Source of the DNA: an uncultured Pelagibacteraceae bacterium
GTDB taxonomy: Bacteria; Pseudomonadota; Alphaproteobacteria; Pelagibacterales; Pelagibacteraceae
Direction of reading: 5' to 3'
DNA: 64,000 bases
NCBI GenBank assembly: GCA_902583585.1
Contig: CACHWN010000005.1
Location: 1 to 64,000, forward strand
The position numbers and the translations under genes were made by a program. Positions 34,538 through 45,215 of the stretch are shown here, piece by piece. Under the pieces are notes generated by a model. It ran no database searches and was not told the origin of the DNA. It worked only from the letters and a program-made list of their open reading frames with translations. Position 1 is the first letter of the stretch. Every line of letters starts with the position of its first letter.

Positions 34538-34800
34538 TGAAAAGTTATATTTACAAAGTAATAATCGCTTCAATAGCGATTATTTTTGTTTTTAAATTTA
34601 CTATTGGTAAAGAAATATCCCAAATTAATGAAAAAATAAATTTTTTTTCAACTCCTGAAGGACGTAAACAAATAATAGCATCTGTAAAAAAAGAGTTGCG
34701 TAAAGCAAATGAAAAAGAAAATTATCTTGATGATGAGGAAAGAATTTTAATTCGAAATTTTTTGAAAAAAATAAATGATGAACTTAAAATTCAAAATTAA
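34537..34800 (+). CDS. Small membrane-anchored hypothetical protein
   Basis: 87 aa, N-terminal TM + charged helical tail; start overlaps the grxD stop. Confidence 0.6.
   Translation: MKSYIYKVIIASIAIIFVFKFTIGKEISQINEKINFFSTPEGRKQIIASVKKELRKANEKENYLDDEERILIRNFLKKINDELKIQN
34560..34593 (+). terminator. Terminator-like hairpin inside the 5' end of the 87-aa ORF, just after grxD
   Basis: AATAATCGC-ttcaata-GCGATTATT then TTTGTTTTT; perfect 9-bp stem. Confidence 0.65.
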
Positions 34801-36374
34801 TTACATTTATAAATTTTTGCTAATGTTAAATCTTCTGTAGAGAAATTCACTTTCGTTTTTTCTTCAAAAACAATTTGGCAACTATTTGGGCTACTCTTTT
34901 CAACACTTCTTTCAAAAAAGGCAACGTAAAAGGGTCTTTGATTTTTTTTATATAAATTTCTAAAAGATAAAAAACAACTGTTATTTTTAAGTAGAGCCTT
35001 CACACCACTGTTTCTATTTGAGATAATACATATTTTTTCATCTTCTTTATTTTGATTAAAATAATCAGCAACAGCTTTTGTGGATACGCCCCAATAATCT
35101 AATTCAAAAATACCATTTATTTTTGTAAAGTGAGAAAAATTATTTATCCATATATAGTTATAAGGATACAGAATTATATTTTGAGATAAAAAAAATAATA
35201 TAGAAAAAGATAAAAATATCTTAAAAATTTTTTTTGAATAAAAGTAAATAATTGTTAGAGAAATAAGAAATATTAAAGGTAGTAAAAACATTACTTGTCT
35301 GATTTCGTCATAAAGATTTACTTCAAATACAATCAATATCAAAATTATAAAAAAGATTGAAAAAGTAAGTGCTAGTATTATTAAAGAACTGAAAGACTCA
35401 TTGACTATTTTTTTTTCTACTAAAGGAAACATTATAATACCAAATAAGATTACTAACGGTAATTTGAAAAAAAACCAAATAGGCAAATAAGTAGAAGGTA
35501 AATTTTGAGCTTTCATACATTCCCCTAAAGTAATTGTACAAACTGTTTGTAAGTGTTTTGACATATATTTAATTGCTTCAAAAAAAAGAAAAGGATTTTC
35601 CCAATAACTAGGTTGCAAAATATAAAAAAGTAAAAAAATAGAAAAAAATGATAAAATTAATTGTTTATAATAATTTTTTATAAAACTATTTAAATCAATA
35701 TTCTTTCTATTAAGTAATAGAAAAAACATTATTATGTACTGAATAAAAATTAATATCCCGCTTATTCTTATTGATAGTAACAAAGCAGTAAAGATACTTA
35801 TATAAGCAAAATATTTGTTATTAATTTTTTCTTTATCAACTAAAATTTTTGCAATACTTATCATTAAATAAGTACAAATTAACCAAATACTTAAAAACGG
35901 AATATCTTTTACATTGAAAAAGCTGTGTCCTATTAAATAAGGATACATCAAATACAATATGCCACCTAAGTTTGAATAAAATTTATCTTGAATTATCAAA
36001 TTCAAAATTTTTTGAAAAAAAATTCCTGATAAAATGAATAAAAAAAAGACCGTAATATGTTTTGAGAGAATAGACTTTACTTCTTGAGAATAGATAGTGT
36101 CACTTAAAAAAAAATTTGAAATTAATTCAAATGGAATCGATAAATAATGAAAACCAACTCCATAAAATTTTCCACCACCATCTAAATACTGGCTATCATA
36201 ACTAGTTTCAAAAAAATTATTTTTAATTAAATTTTTATTAGCTTCCCAAACATAATAATCATGAAATTCGTCATGAGTAATTCCTACATTCATTGATAAA
36301 TAAATGCCAAATAAGAATAAAAAAACTACAAATATTAAAAAATATTGATTTTTTAAATCTTTAAAAATTTTCAC
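34797..36374 (-). CDS. Multi-TM glycosyltransferase-like (GT39/ArnT-like) membrane protein
   Basis: Hydrophobic polytopic protein with N-terminal GITHDEFHDYYVWEAN acidic-loop motif. Confidence 0.6.
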   Translation of the reverse strand: MKIFKDLKNQYFLIFVVFLFLFGIYLSMNVGITHDEFHDYYVWEANKNLIKNNFFETSYDSQYLDGGGKFYGVGFHYLSIPFELISNFFLSDTIYSQEVKSILSKHITVFFLFILSGIFFQKILNLIIQDKFYSNLGGILYLMYPYLIGHSFFNVKDIPFLSIWLICTYLMISIAKILVDKEKINNKYFAYISIFTALLLSIRISGILIFIQYIIMFFLLLNRKNIDLNSFIKNYYKQLILSFFSIFLLFYILQPSYWENPFLFFEAIKYMSKHLQTVCTITLGECMKAQNLPSTYLPIWFFFKLPLVILFGIIMFPLVEKKIVNESFSSLIILALTFSIFFIILILIVFEVNLYDEIRQVMFLLPLIFLISLTIIYFYSKKIFKIFLSFSILFFLSQNIILYPYNYIWINNFSHFTKINGIFELDYWGVSTKAVADYFNQNKEDEKICIISNRNSGVKALLKNNSCFLSFRNLYKKNQRPFYVAFFERSVEKSSPNSCQIVFEEKTKVNFSTEDLTLAKIYKCN

Positions 36375-36414
36375 GATTATTGATTATATTCCAAAAATTA
36401 AGATTAAAAAAATA

Positions 36415-37032
36415 TTATCTAGAGTAATATTCTATTACCAAATTTGGTTCCATCACTACCGGGTAAGGGACTTCTGAGAACTTTGGAATTCTCACTAATT
36501 TTGCAGTTTTGTTTTTATCATCGGATTGTATATATTCTGGAACATCGCGCTCTTTACTTTGTAAGGAACCATCAATAACAACAAGTTTTTTTGATTTTTC
36601 TCTTATTTCAATCAAGTCAGAAGCTTTAACTATATAGCTTGAGATATTAACTCTTTTTTTATTAACTTTAATATGCCCATGATTAATCATTTGCCTTGCA
36701 GAAAATACTGTGGGTGCAAACTTAGCTCTATAAATAACTGTATCAAGTCGGCTTTCTAGCAATGCTATTAAGTTTTCAGTTGTGTCCCCTTTTTTAGCCA
36801 GGGCTTTTCTATAAATATTTCTAAATTGTCTTTCGTTGATATTCCCATAGTAAGCTTTTAGTTTTTGTTTAGCCTGAAGTTGTATACCGTAGTCTGTTGG
36901 TTTACCTTTTTTATTTTGTCCGTGCTGACCGGGAGGATAAGCTCTAGAATTAAATGGACTTTTTGGTCTTCCCCATATATTTGCCTTTAATCTTCGATCA
37001 ACTTTATGTTTAGATTTTAGTCTTTTTGTCAT
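36415..37032 (-). CDS. rpsD: 30S ribosomal protein S4
   Basis: S4 sequence, [26 protein letters not shown]. Confidence 0.98.
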   Translation of the reverse strand: MTKRLKSKHKVDRRLKANIWGRPKSPFNSRAYPPGQHGQNKKGKPTDYGIQLQAKQKLKAYYGNINERQFRNIYRKALAKKGDTTENLIALLESRLDTVIYRAKFAPTVFSARQMINHGHIKVNKKRVNISSYIVKASDLIEIREKSKKLVVIDGSLQSKERDVPEYIQSDDKNKTAKLVRIPKFSEVPYPVVMEPNLVIEYYSR

Positions 37033-37083
37033 ATTTAATTATTCAGTGTTTATAAGGTTTAACTCTAGTTTGTCAATTATCGA

Positions 37084-37800
37084 TTATCTTTTTTTATTTA
37101 GCGAACTAATAATACTCGCTAAAATCCTTAATTCTTTATCATTTGGCTCTAATCTGTAAATTAAATTATTGATGTTAAGTATCATCGCATGTTTTTTTTC
37201 ATCCGGAGTAAAGAATTTTTTAGCATCTAGAAGTTCGATTAAATGTTTTGTTAATGAAAAAATTTTTGATTTAGAGGATACTTTTAATTTTTTTCCTATT
37301 TTATTAAACAAATTAATATTTGATATTTTGAAAATTTCATAACATATCAATGTTACAGAATGAGATAAATTTAAGGACTTAAAATTTTTTGAAGTTGGAA
37401 TTTGAAGAATATAATTCGAATAAGATAAATCTTTATTAGATAATCCTGATGACTCCTTGCCGAACATAAGTCCAATATTTTTATATCTGTTTTTTTTTAC
37501 TAAATTGTAAAAATCTAACATTGTAATATGTTTTTTATTTATATCTCTTTTTCTAGCACTCAATGAGATTACCATATCAAAAGTCTTTAAGGCATTTTCA
37601 ATTTTATTATAAACTTTTGCTTTATGAATTATCTCTAAAGCACCTACTGATGTTACTTTTGTTTTATGGTTAGGAAAAGTAAATTTAGGTGAGACTAAGC
37701 TGAGATTTTTAAGTCCAAAGTTTTTCATCGAACGAGCACATGCACCAATATTTTCACCAAGTTGGGGTTTTACTAAAACAATCCCAAATTTACTTTTCAT
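37084..37800 (-). CDS. trmJ: tRNA/rRNA 2'-O-methyltransferase, TrmJ-like (SPOUT)
   Basis: LVKPQLGENIGACARSMKNFGL, LMFGKESSGLSNKDL, NLSHSVTLICYEIF. Confidence 0.85.
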   Translation of the reverse strand: MKSKFGIVLVKPQLGENIGACARSMKNFGLKNLSLVSPKFTFPNHKTKVTSVGALEIIHKAKVYNKIENALKTFDMVISLSARKRDINKKHITMLDFYNLVKKNRYKNIGLMFGKESSGLSNKDLSYSNYILQIPTSKNFKSLNLSHSVTLICYEIFKISNINLFNKIGKKLKVSSKSKIFSLTKHLIELLDAKKFFTPDEKKHAMILNINNLIYRLEPNDKELRILASIISSLNKKR

Positions 37801-39394
37801 TTAAGTTAGCAGGTGCTTTTTCTTTGAAAAGTTTATAATCTAAACTATCTATAAGAGCTATAAAGGAAGCTTCAATTATATTTGGAGAAACTCCTACTGT
37901 GAACCAACTCTTGCCAGACTTATCAGTGCTTTCAATTAAAACTCTTGTTGTTGCCTCGGTACCGGTGTTTAAAATTCTTACCTTATAATCAAGAAGTTTT
38001 AAATCTGAAAAAAAATTATAATATTTTGTAACTTTTTTAAAATTCGATCTAATTGCATTATCTAGTGCGTTTACTGGACCGTTACCTTCACCATGACACT
38101 CGATCTCTTTACCGTCAATTAAAAAAACTACATTAGCTTTAGTTTTGATCGTTTCTGATTTTGAAACGTTAACATCGTAACTTTTAACTTTTAAATATTC
38201 TGGAACCTTTCCAAGCAGCCTATTAGCTAACAATTCAAATGAAGCGTCTGCACCGTCATACGAATAACCGCTAAACTCTCTATTTTTGACTTTATCTAAA
38301 ATTTTTTGAACTTTAGGATCTTTAGAGTCAATCTTAACACCATATTTCTCAAGTCTGGATAAAATATTAGATCGACCAGATTGATTTGAAATAATTATAT
38401 TTCTGTGGTTTCCAATTTCTTTAGGATCTATATGTTCATAAGTTTTTGGATCTTTTTTAACTGCTGAAACGTGAAGACCTCCTTTATGAGAAAAAGCTGA
38501 AGCGCCAACGTAGGCCATGTTCTTGTTAGGTTTTCTATTTAAAATTTCATCTAAAAGCCTTGAACATTCAGTTAATGAAGACAATTTTTCTTTTTTTATA
38601 TTTATTTCGTATTTGTCACTGAAGGTTTTTTTCAAACATAAACTTGGTATAATTGACATTAAGTTAGCATTTCCACATCTCTCACCTAAACCATTGATTG
38701 TTCCTTGAATTTGTCTTACACCACATTCAACAGCCGCCAAAGAGTTTGCAACTGCATTTTCAGTATCGTTATGGGCATGAATTCCTAAATTTTTTCCAGG
38801 AATTACTTTAGTTACTTTAGAAACTATTTCTCTAATCTCATTAGGTAAAGTCCCACCGTTGGTATCACAAAGAACTATCCATCTTGCCCCATTATCGTAT
38901 GCTTGTTTTAAACAATTTAAGGCAAAATCTGGATTTGATTTAAACCCATCAAAGAAATGTTCTGCATCAAATAAGAATTCTTTTTTGTTTTTAATAAAAT
39001 GCTTTGTAGTCTCTCTTATATTTTCTAAATTTTCATCATTTTTAATTCCTAATGCAACCTTGACATGAAAATCCCAAGATTTTCCAACCACGCAAACTGC
39101 TGGAGTGTTTGCATTTATTAATGATGCTAGTCCAGGATCATTATCTGCACTTCTACCTGTTTTTTTAGTCATTCCAAAAGCAGTAAACAAGGTTTTAGAC
39201 ATTTTTGGAGGGTTTGAAAAAAATTTTGTGTCTACTGGATTAGCACCAGGCCAACCTCCCTCGATATAGTCCACTCCCAAATCAGAAAGCACTAAAGCAA
39301 TCTTATTCTTGTCTTCGATTGAAAAATCTACACCCTCGGTTTGTGCTCCATCTCTTAAAGTAGTATCAAATATGTAAATTTTTTCTTTACTCAT
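37790..39394 (-). CDS. cimA: (R)-citramalate synthase
   Basis: FDTTLRDGAQTEGVDFS, GIHAHNDTENAVANSLAAV; C-terminal LeuA-dimer-like domain. Confidence 0.9.
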   Translation of the reverse strand: MSKEKIYIFDTTLRDGAQTEGVDFSIEDKNKIALVLSDLGVDYIEGGWPGANPVDTKFFSNPPKMSKTLFTAFGMTKKTGRSADNDPGLASLINANTPAVCVVGKSWDFHVKVALGIKNDENLENIRETTKHFIKNKKEFLFDAEHFFDGFKSNPDFALNCLKQAYDNGARWIVLCDTNGGTLPNEIREIVSKVTKVIPGKNLGIHAHNDTENAVANSLAAVECGVRQIQGTINGLGERCGNANLMSIIPSLCLKKTFSDKYEINIKKEKLSSLTECSRLLDEILNRKPNKNMAYVGASAFSHKGGLHVSAVKKDPKTYEHIDPKEIGNHRNIIISNQSGRSNILSRLEKYGVKIDSKDPKVQKILDKVKNREFSGYSYDGADASFELLANRLLGKVPEYLKVKSYDVNVSKSETIKTKANVVFLIDGKEIECHGEGNGPVNALDNAIRSNFKKVTKYYNFFSDLKLLDYKVRILNTGTEATTRVLIESTDKSGKSWFTVGVSPNIIEASFIALIDSLDYKLFKEKAPANLNEK

Positions 39395-40740
39395 TTATAT
39401 TTCCACTTAGTTTTTCCTTTTTCATCTTCTATAAGTATTCCTGCTTCTGAAAGTTCATCTCTAATTTTATCAGCAAGATCGTAGTTTCCACTTTTCTTTG
39501 CGTTTATTCTTTCTTTAATTTTACTTTCAATATAATCCTCAGAAATTTTTATTTGCTTTTTTTTTAAATTTTGCCATTCATCTTTAGAAATATTAAATAA
39601 GCCTAAAAATCTACAAGCGCTATTAAATAATGATTTTTTTTTTAAATCACCGGAATTAGCTTGATTATATAGTTCGTGTATTTTTGCTATAAATCCTGGA
39701 GTATTTAGATCATCTAATAAAATATCAGTACTGTCCATAATATCTTGATTTTTTTGTTCTTCGTAAAGTTTGTACCATTTATCAAGCGTATTTTTTTGGT
39801 TTTCTAAAAGTTCATCATTCCAATCTAAAGGTTGACTATAATGGGCGCTAAGTAATGCTAATCTCACTACTTGTCCTGAATATTTTTTTACAGCATCAGA
39901 AATAGTTACAATATTTCCCAATGATTTTGACATTTTTTCTTTATTTATAGTAACAAATCCGTTGTGCATCCAATAATTTGCAAATTTATCAGTAGAATTA
40001 TTACTGCAAGACTGAGCAATTTCATTTTCATGATGAGGAAAAATTAAGTCAAGACCGCCTCCATGAATATCAAACACTTTTCCCAAATATTTTTCACTCA
40101 TAACCGAACACTCTAAATGCCAACCAGGTCTACCTCTTCCCCATGGAGATTCCCAACCTGGATCATCCTGATTTGAAGGTTTCCATAATACAAAGTCCAT
40201 TGGATCTTTTTTTAAATTAGAAACTTCGATTCTATTTCCGGATTTGAGTTCGTCTAATTTTTTATTCGATAATTTTCCATAATTCCCAAAACTTGATATT
40301 GAGAAATAAACATGACCATCATTCACGTAAGCGAATTTTTTTTTTATTAAAGAATTTGTCATTTCAATCATTCCATCAATATGTTCAGTAGCTTTTGGTT
40401 CAAAAGTTGGCTTTAGACAATTTAAGCTTTCACAATCTTTATGAAAAATCTCAGTAATATTTTTTGTAATTTCATTAATTGATTTTTTACTTTTTTTGGA
40501 TGCTTCAATTATTTTATCATCAACATCAGTTATATTTCTGACATATTTTACATTATTTCCATAGATATATTTTAAAACTCGAAAAAGAATATCAAAAACT
40601 ACTAATGTTCTTGCATTTCCTACATGAGGATAATCATAAACTGTAGGTCCACAGGCATATAAAGAAATCTTATTTAAGTTTATTGGTTTAAAAATTTCTT
40701 TTTTTCTAGTTAGAGAATTTGTTAGTTTTAAATTATTCAT
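39391..40740 (-). CDS. cysS: Cysteinyl-tRNA synthetase
   Basis: YACGPTVYDYPHVGNARTLVVFD; KMSKSLGN. Confidence 0.98.
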   Translation of the reverse strand: MNNLKLTNSLTRKKEIFKPINLNKISLYACGPTVYDYPHVGNARTLVVFDILFRVLKYIYGNNVKYVRNITDVDDKIIEASKKSKKSINEITKNITEIFHKDCESLNCLKPTFEPKATEHIDGMIEMTNSLIKKKFAYVNDGHVYFSISSFGNYGKLSNKKLDELKSGNRIEVSNLKKDPMDFVLWKPSNQDDPGWESPWGRGRPGWHLECSVMSEKYLGKVFDIHGGGLDLIFPHHENEIAQSCSNNSTDKFANYWMHNGFVTINKEKMSKSLGNIVTISDAVKKYSGQVVRLALLSAHYSQPLDWNDELLENQKNTLDKWYKLYEEQKNQDIMDSTDILLDDLNTPGFIAKIHELYNQANSGDLKKKSLFNSACRFLGLFNISKDEWQNLKKKQIKISEDYIESKIKERINAKKSGNYDLADKIRDELSEAGILIEDEKGKTKWKYK

Positions 40741-41470
40741 TAAATGTACAAACTGGTATAGGATTCATTTTGTGTAAATTCTTTTTTCTTATTTCTAAAT
40801 ATTTCTCATAGTTTGGATCATTTTTATCTTCCATAGCTTTTTCTAATTGCTCATAACTCATACCTAATTGTTGAACATCATTTCTTCCATCATCCCATAG
40901 ACCGTCTGTGGGAGGGGTATTAATGATTTTTTCCGACACCCCTAAGTGTCTTCCTAGTTCCCAAACTTGAGTTTTTGTACAATCAGCTATTGGAGAAATA
41001 TCTACTCCTCCATCACCATATTTAGTATAAAAACCGACACCAAAATCCTCAACCTTATTCCCAGTGCCTACAACAATTCCATTATTTGCTGCAGCTACCT
41101 GATACAAAGTTGCCATTCTTAACCTAGCTCTTGAATTTGCATATCCATGCTCATTATCAAAATTATTTAGAACTTGAGAAAATGAATTAAAGATTTTATC
41201 CATTTCTAATAAATGGTGCTCTACGTTTTTATACTTTTCCTTTAACCATTTCGCATGAGTTAAGCTCAAATCATGTTGTGATTTGATTTGTTTTATTGGC
41301 ATCGTTAACACAATTGTTTTACGACCAGTGTTTGCACATAAAGTACTAACAACGGATGAGTCGATTCCACCGGATATTCCAACAACTAAAGCTTTAGGCT
41401 TATAAGATGCGGACTCACAATAATTATTGATCCAATCAGTGATTATTTTCGCTCTTTTTTTTACTTCCAT
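40733..41470 (-). CDS. nadE: NAD synthetase, NH3-dependent type
   Basis: VVGISGGIDSSVVSTLC; no glutaminase domain. Confidence 0.95.
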   Translation of the reverse strand: MEVKKRAKIITDWINNYCESASYKPKALVVGISGGIDSSVVSTLCANTGRKTIVLTMPIKQIKSQHDLSLTHAKWLKEKYKNVEHHLLEMDKIFNSFSQVLNNFDNEHGYANSRARLRMATLYQVAAANNGIVVGTGNKVEDFGVGFYTKYGDGGVDISPIADCTKTQVWELGRHLGVSEKIINTPPTDGLWDDGRNDVQQLGMSYEQLEKAMEDKNDPNYEKYLEIRKKNLHKMNPIPVCTFNE

Positions 41471-41499
41471 AATTAATACTCCTTTCCCTTTTAAGGTTT

Positions 41500-41530
41500 C
41501 GTCTTAATAATTACAATAACTATTAAGACG
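41500..41530. other. 10-bp perfect inverted repeat spanning the aroG stop codon and nadE leader
   Basis: CGTCTTAATA-attacaataac-TATTAAGACG; no U-tract on either strand. Confidence 0.7.
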
Positions 41531-42905
41531 CGGCTTGAATAATTTTATTAGATATTTTTGAATTTTTCTTAATTTCATCAGAAATCAGAAAAGCTAGCTC
41601 CAAGGCTTGATCGGCATTCAATCTTGGATCACAATGCGTTCTATATCTATTAGATAGATCGTTTTCAGAAATTTTTTGAGCACCGCCAGTGCACTCTGTA
41701 ACATCTTGACCTGTCATTTCTATATGTAATCCCCCTGCATAGCTACCCTCAGCTTGGCTAACTGCAAAAAAGTTTTTTACCTCTTTTAAAACGCTTTCAA
41801 AAGTTCTTGTTTTAAATCCAGTCGCAGCTTTAATAGTATTCCCATGCATTGGATCACATGACCAAACTACTTTAATTCCCTCTTTCTTCACAGCTTTAAT
41901 TAATTTAGGTAAATATTTCTCAACATTATCAGCGCCAAATCTAGAAATTAAAGTTAATCTTCCAGGTTCATTTTCTGTGTTAAGAATGTTGCAAAGTTTT
42001 AAAAGCTCATCCGGTTTCATAGTAGGTCCACATTTAAGACCTATTGGATTTTTGATACCCCTGCAAAATTCAACATGAGCTCCATCTGGTTGTCTTGTTC
42101 TATCCCCAATCCAAACAAAGTGCGCTGATGTATCATGATATTCTCCGGTTGTTGAGTCTATCCTTGTCATAGACTCCTCAAAAGGTAAAAGTAAAGCTTC
42201 GTGAGATGTATAAAAATTAACCGATCTTAATCTTCGATTATTATCAGAATTTATTCCACAAGCTTCCATAAAAGCTAGAGCATCACTAATCTTATCTTCT
42301 ATCTCTTTATATTTTCCTTTAGTTTTATCTTTTATAAATCCTAAGTTCCATAAGTGAACCTGTCTTAAATCTGCAAATCCTCCTTGTGAAAAAGCTCTTA
42401 ACAAATTTAACGTTGATGCAGATTGGGAATATGCTCTAAATAATCTTTTAGCATCAGGTATTCTCGCTTTTTCTGTAAATTCCATACCGTTTATATTATC
42501 TCCCAAATAACTTGGTAGTTCTTTTCCATCTTTTTTTTCCATAGGTGAGCTTCGAGGTTTAGAGAATTGACCTGCTATTCTTCCTACTTTTACAACTGGC
42601 ATTGATGCAGAAGCGGTTAGAACTAAAGACATCTGCAAAAGAACCTTAAATGTATCCCTTATGTTGTCTGGATGAAATTCTGCAAAACTTTCAGCGCAAT
42701 CACCTCCTTGCAATAAAAAAGCTTTGCCTTCAACTACATCGGCCAAAGCTTTTTTAAGTGATCTAGACTCACCTGCAAATACTAAAGGTGGATATTTTTT
42801 TATTTTGCTTAAAACTAAATCAAGTTCTTTTCTATCCTGATAAACAGGCAAATGTTTAGCAGGTAATTTAGTCCAACTATTTAAACTCCATTTTTTCATA
42901 TTCAA
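41523..42905 (-). CDS. aroG: Class II DAHP synthase
   Basis: [23 protein letters not shown]; plant-type DAHPS. Confidence 0.95.
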   Translation of the reverse strand: MNMKKWSLNSWTKLPAKHLPVYQDRKELDLVLSKIKKYPPLVFAGESRSLKKALADVVEGKAFLLQGGDCAESFAEFHPDNIRDTFKVLLQMSLVLTASASMPVVKVGRIAGQFSKPRSSPMEKKDGKELPSYLGDNINGMEFTEKARIPDAKRLFRAYSQSASTLNLLRAFSQGGFADLRQVHLWNLGFIKDKTKGKYKEIEDKISDALAFMEACGINSDNNRRLRSVNFYTSHEALLLPFEESMTRIDSTTGEYHDTSAHFVWIGDRTRQPDGAHVEFCRGIKNPIGLKCGPTMKPDELLKLCNILNTENEPGRLTLISRFGADNVEKYLPKLIKAVKKEGIKVVWSCDPMHGNTIKAATGFKTRTFESVLKEVKNFFAVSQAEGSYAGGLHIEMTGQDVTECTGGAQKISENDLSNRYRTHCDPRLNADQALELAFLISDEIKKNSKISNKIIQAAS

Positions 42906-42982
42906 CTTACGGTATATATATATTGCAAATGCAATTTTTCCAAGCGGGAATATAAATAAATTGCTTTAAAAAATCAAAAAAG

Positions 42983-43396
42983 TCAAAATTTTTCAGCTTT
43001 TTTATTTAAAGAGATCAAAATTGTTTCAATGTCTAACGAAGGATACTTTTTTTTAAATTTGTTTTTAATCATTATGAAGGATTTACTGTGAATTTTTGTT
43101 TCATTAATCTTATTAAACTTTTTTTTACCATTAATCATTTTCGCAGCGCCACAATCATAATGATTAATTACAATAAGTTTTCTAATTTTATGTAATTTAA
43201 CAGAAACATCAATGTTATCCCAAAAAGATTTATGCCATTTTTTAAATCTAATTGCTGTAACTCCAATGGCAGATCCTGCTAAAGTGAAAGCACTATATTT
43301 TCCATTTAATTTTCTTTTTTTTAAATAATTATAAACAATAGGCTGGAACCTTGGGTCCATACATGAAAGAACCATGGCCTGATATTTTTTTTTCAT
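42983..43396 (-). CDS. Small beta-carbonic-anhydrase-like protein
   Basis: SCMDPRF (CxDxR) and NHYDCGA (HxxC) zinc-site motifs; 137 aa. Confidence 0.7.
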   Translation of the reverse strand: MKKKYQAMVLSCMDPRFQPIVYNYLKKRKLNGKYSAFTLAGSAIGVTAIRFKKWHKSFWDNIDVSVKLHKIRKLIVINHYDCGAAKMINGKKKFNKINETKIHSKSFIMIKNKFKKKYPSLDIETILISLNKKAEKF

Positions 43397-43397
43397 T

Positions 43398-45215
43398 TTA
43401 TTCTACTGTAACTGATTTTGCTAAATTTCTAGGTTTATCAATATCACAATCTTTTAATAAAGCTACATGATAAGCTAATAACTGTAATGGTATAGTAAGT
43501 AATAATGGTGATAGAAGATTATCTATTCGCGGAACCCTCAAGCGATATCTTATATTAGTGCTTAATAATCTTTTTTTGTTATCTGTAATAAAAAAAATCT
43601 TACCTCCTCTTGCTATAACTTCTTGTGTATTAGATAAAGTTTTTTCATAGTATTTATCCTTTGGAGCTATTACAATTACTGGTAAGCCCTCTTCAATCAA
43701 AGCTAAAGGTCCATGCTTCATTTCTCCAGCTGGATACCCCTCGGCGTGTAAATATGAGAGTTCTTTTAATTTTAATGCTCCTTCAAGAGCGATAGGAAAT
43801 GAACTTCCTCTTCCTAAAAACATTGAACCGTTTGCATCTAAGAATTCTTTAGCCATCAATTGAATTTCATTTTCCAATTTAAAAGTATTTTTAATTGACT
43901 CTGGAAGTTTATGTAAATTTCTTAAATATTCATCATACTTGTTTTTATCGATATCACCTCTGACCTTAGAAAGTTTTAAAGATAAGATATATAAAACTAT
44001 TAACTGTCCTAAAAAAGCTTTTGTAGAAGCAACGCCAATTTCTGGTCCAGCGTGAATAGGTAAAACCCAGTCAGAACTTCTTGCGATTGTGCTTTCAACT
44101 ACATTAACAATTGAACAAGTTTTAACTTTATTTTTTTTACATATATCTAATGCAGCGGCAGTATCAGCTGTTTCACCGGATTGAGAAACGAATATATATA
44201 AATTTTTAGGATTAAATTTAATATTTCTATATCTAAATTCTGAAGCTATATCTATTTCTACGTCAATTGTTGTTAATTCTTCAAGCCAATATTTTGCTAC
44301 TAAACATGAATGATAAGCCGTACCGCATCCAATCAAAATAATTTTATTTATTTGTTTAGGTTCAATAGGAAAATTATAAATATTTATGTCTTTTTTAATA
44401 CTATCAGTATATTCATTTAAACATTTCTTGATCGTACTAGCTTGTTCAAATATTTCTTTAGACATAAAATTTTTATAATCACCCTTGTCAGAAATGTTCT
44501 CGTCATCTGAAACTGTATAAATTTTTTTATTTATTTTCTTTAAATTAACGTCATAAAAAGCAATATCACTTTTCGTAAGCATACATAATTCTCCATCATC
44601 TAAATAAGAAATTTTATTTGTCATAGATTTCAATGCATAAGAGTCTGATCCCAAATAATTTTCCTCGTTAGAGTAACCTACAGCTAATGGGCTGCCTCTT
44701 CTAGCTCCGACAATAATATCTGAAAAATTTTTGAATATAATTCCTAAAGCAAAACTGCCCTTTAATTTTCTTAAAGTTTTAAAAACTGCCTCTAAAGGTT
44801 CAGATTTTTCCAAAAACTGTGTCACTAATAACGTGATTACCTCAGTATCAGTTTGCGACTTAAACTTAAAACCCTTTATTTCAAGATCTTTTTTAAGTTC
44901 ATCTGAATTTTCAATAATTCCATTATGAACCACAGAGACTTTTTCTGATGAGTGAGGATGCGCATTGATAATATTGGGTACACCGTGAGTAGCCCATCTT
45001 ACGTGACCTATTCCAATATTTCCTTCAGACGGGTTTTTAAATAATATTTTTTCGAGCTCATCTACTCTTCCAGAACATTTTTTTTCATTTATCTGACTGT
45101 TGTTCAAAGTTGCTAGGCCTGCAGAGTCATAACCTCGATATTCTAATTTCTTAAGAGAGTTAATTATATTGATTGAAACAGGTTTGTTACTTGCTATACC
45201 AATAATTCCACACAT
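43398..45215 (-). CDS. glmS: Glutamine-fructose-6-phosphate aminotransferase (isomerizing)
   Basis: MCGIIGIA N-terminal Cys; SIS domains; C-terminal AKSVTVE. Confidence 0.98.
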   Translation of the reverse strand: MCGIIGIASNKPVSINIINSLKKLEYRGYDSAGLATLNNSQINEKKCSGRVDELEKILFKNPSEGNIGIGHVRWATHGVPNIINAHPHSSEKVSVVHNGIIENSDELKKDLEIKGFKFKSQTDTEVITLLVTQFLEKSEPLEAVFKTLRKLKGSFALGIIFKNFSDIIVGARRGSPLAVGYSNEENYLGSDSYALKSMTNKISYLDDGELCMLTKSDIAFYDVNLKKINKKIYTVSDDENISDKGDYKNFMSKEIFEQASTIKKCLNEYTDSIKKDINIYNFPIEPKQINKIILIGCGTAYHSCLVAKYWLEELTTIDVEIDIASEFRYRNIKFNPKNLYIFVSQSGETADTAAALDICKKNKVKTCSIVNVVESTIARSSDWVLPIHAGPEIGVASTKAFLGQLIVLYILSLKLSKVRGDIDKNKYDEYLRNLHKLPESIKNTFKLENEIQLMAKEFLDANGSMFLGRGSSFPIALEGALKLKELSYLHAEGYPAGEMKHGPLALIEEGLPVIVIAPKDKYYEKTLSNTQEVIARGGKIFFITDNKKRLLSTNIRYRLRVPRIDNLLSPLLLTIPLQLLAYHVALLKDCDIDKPRNLAKSVTVE

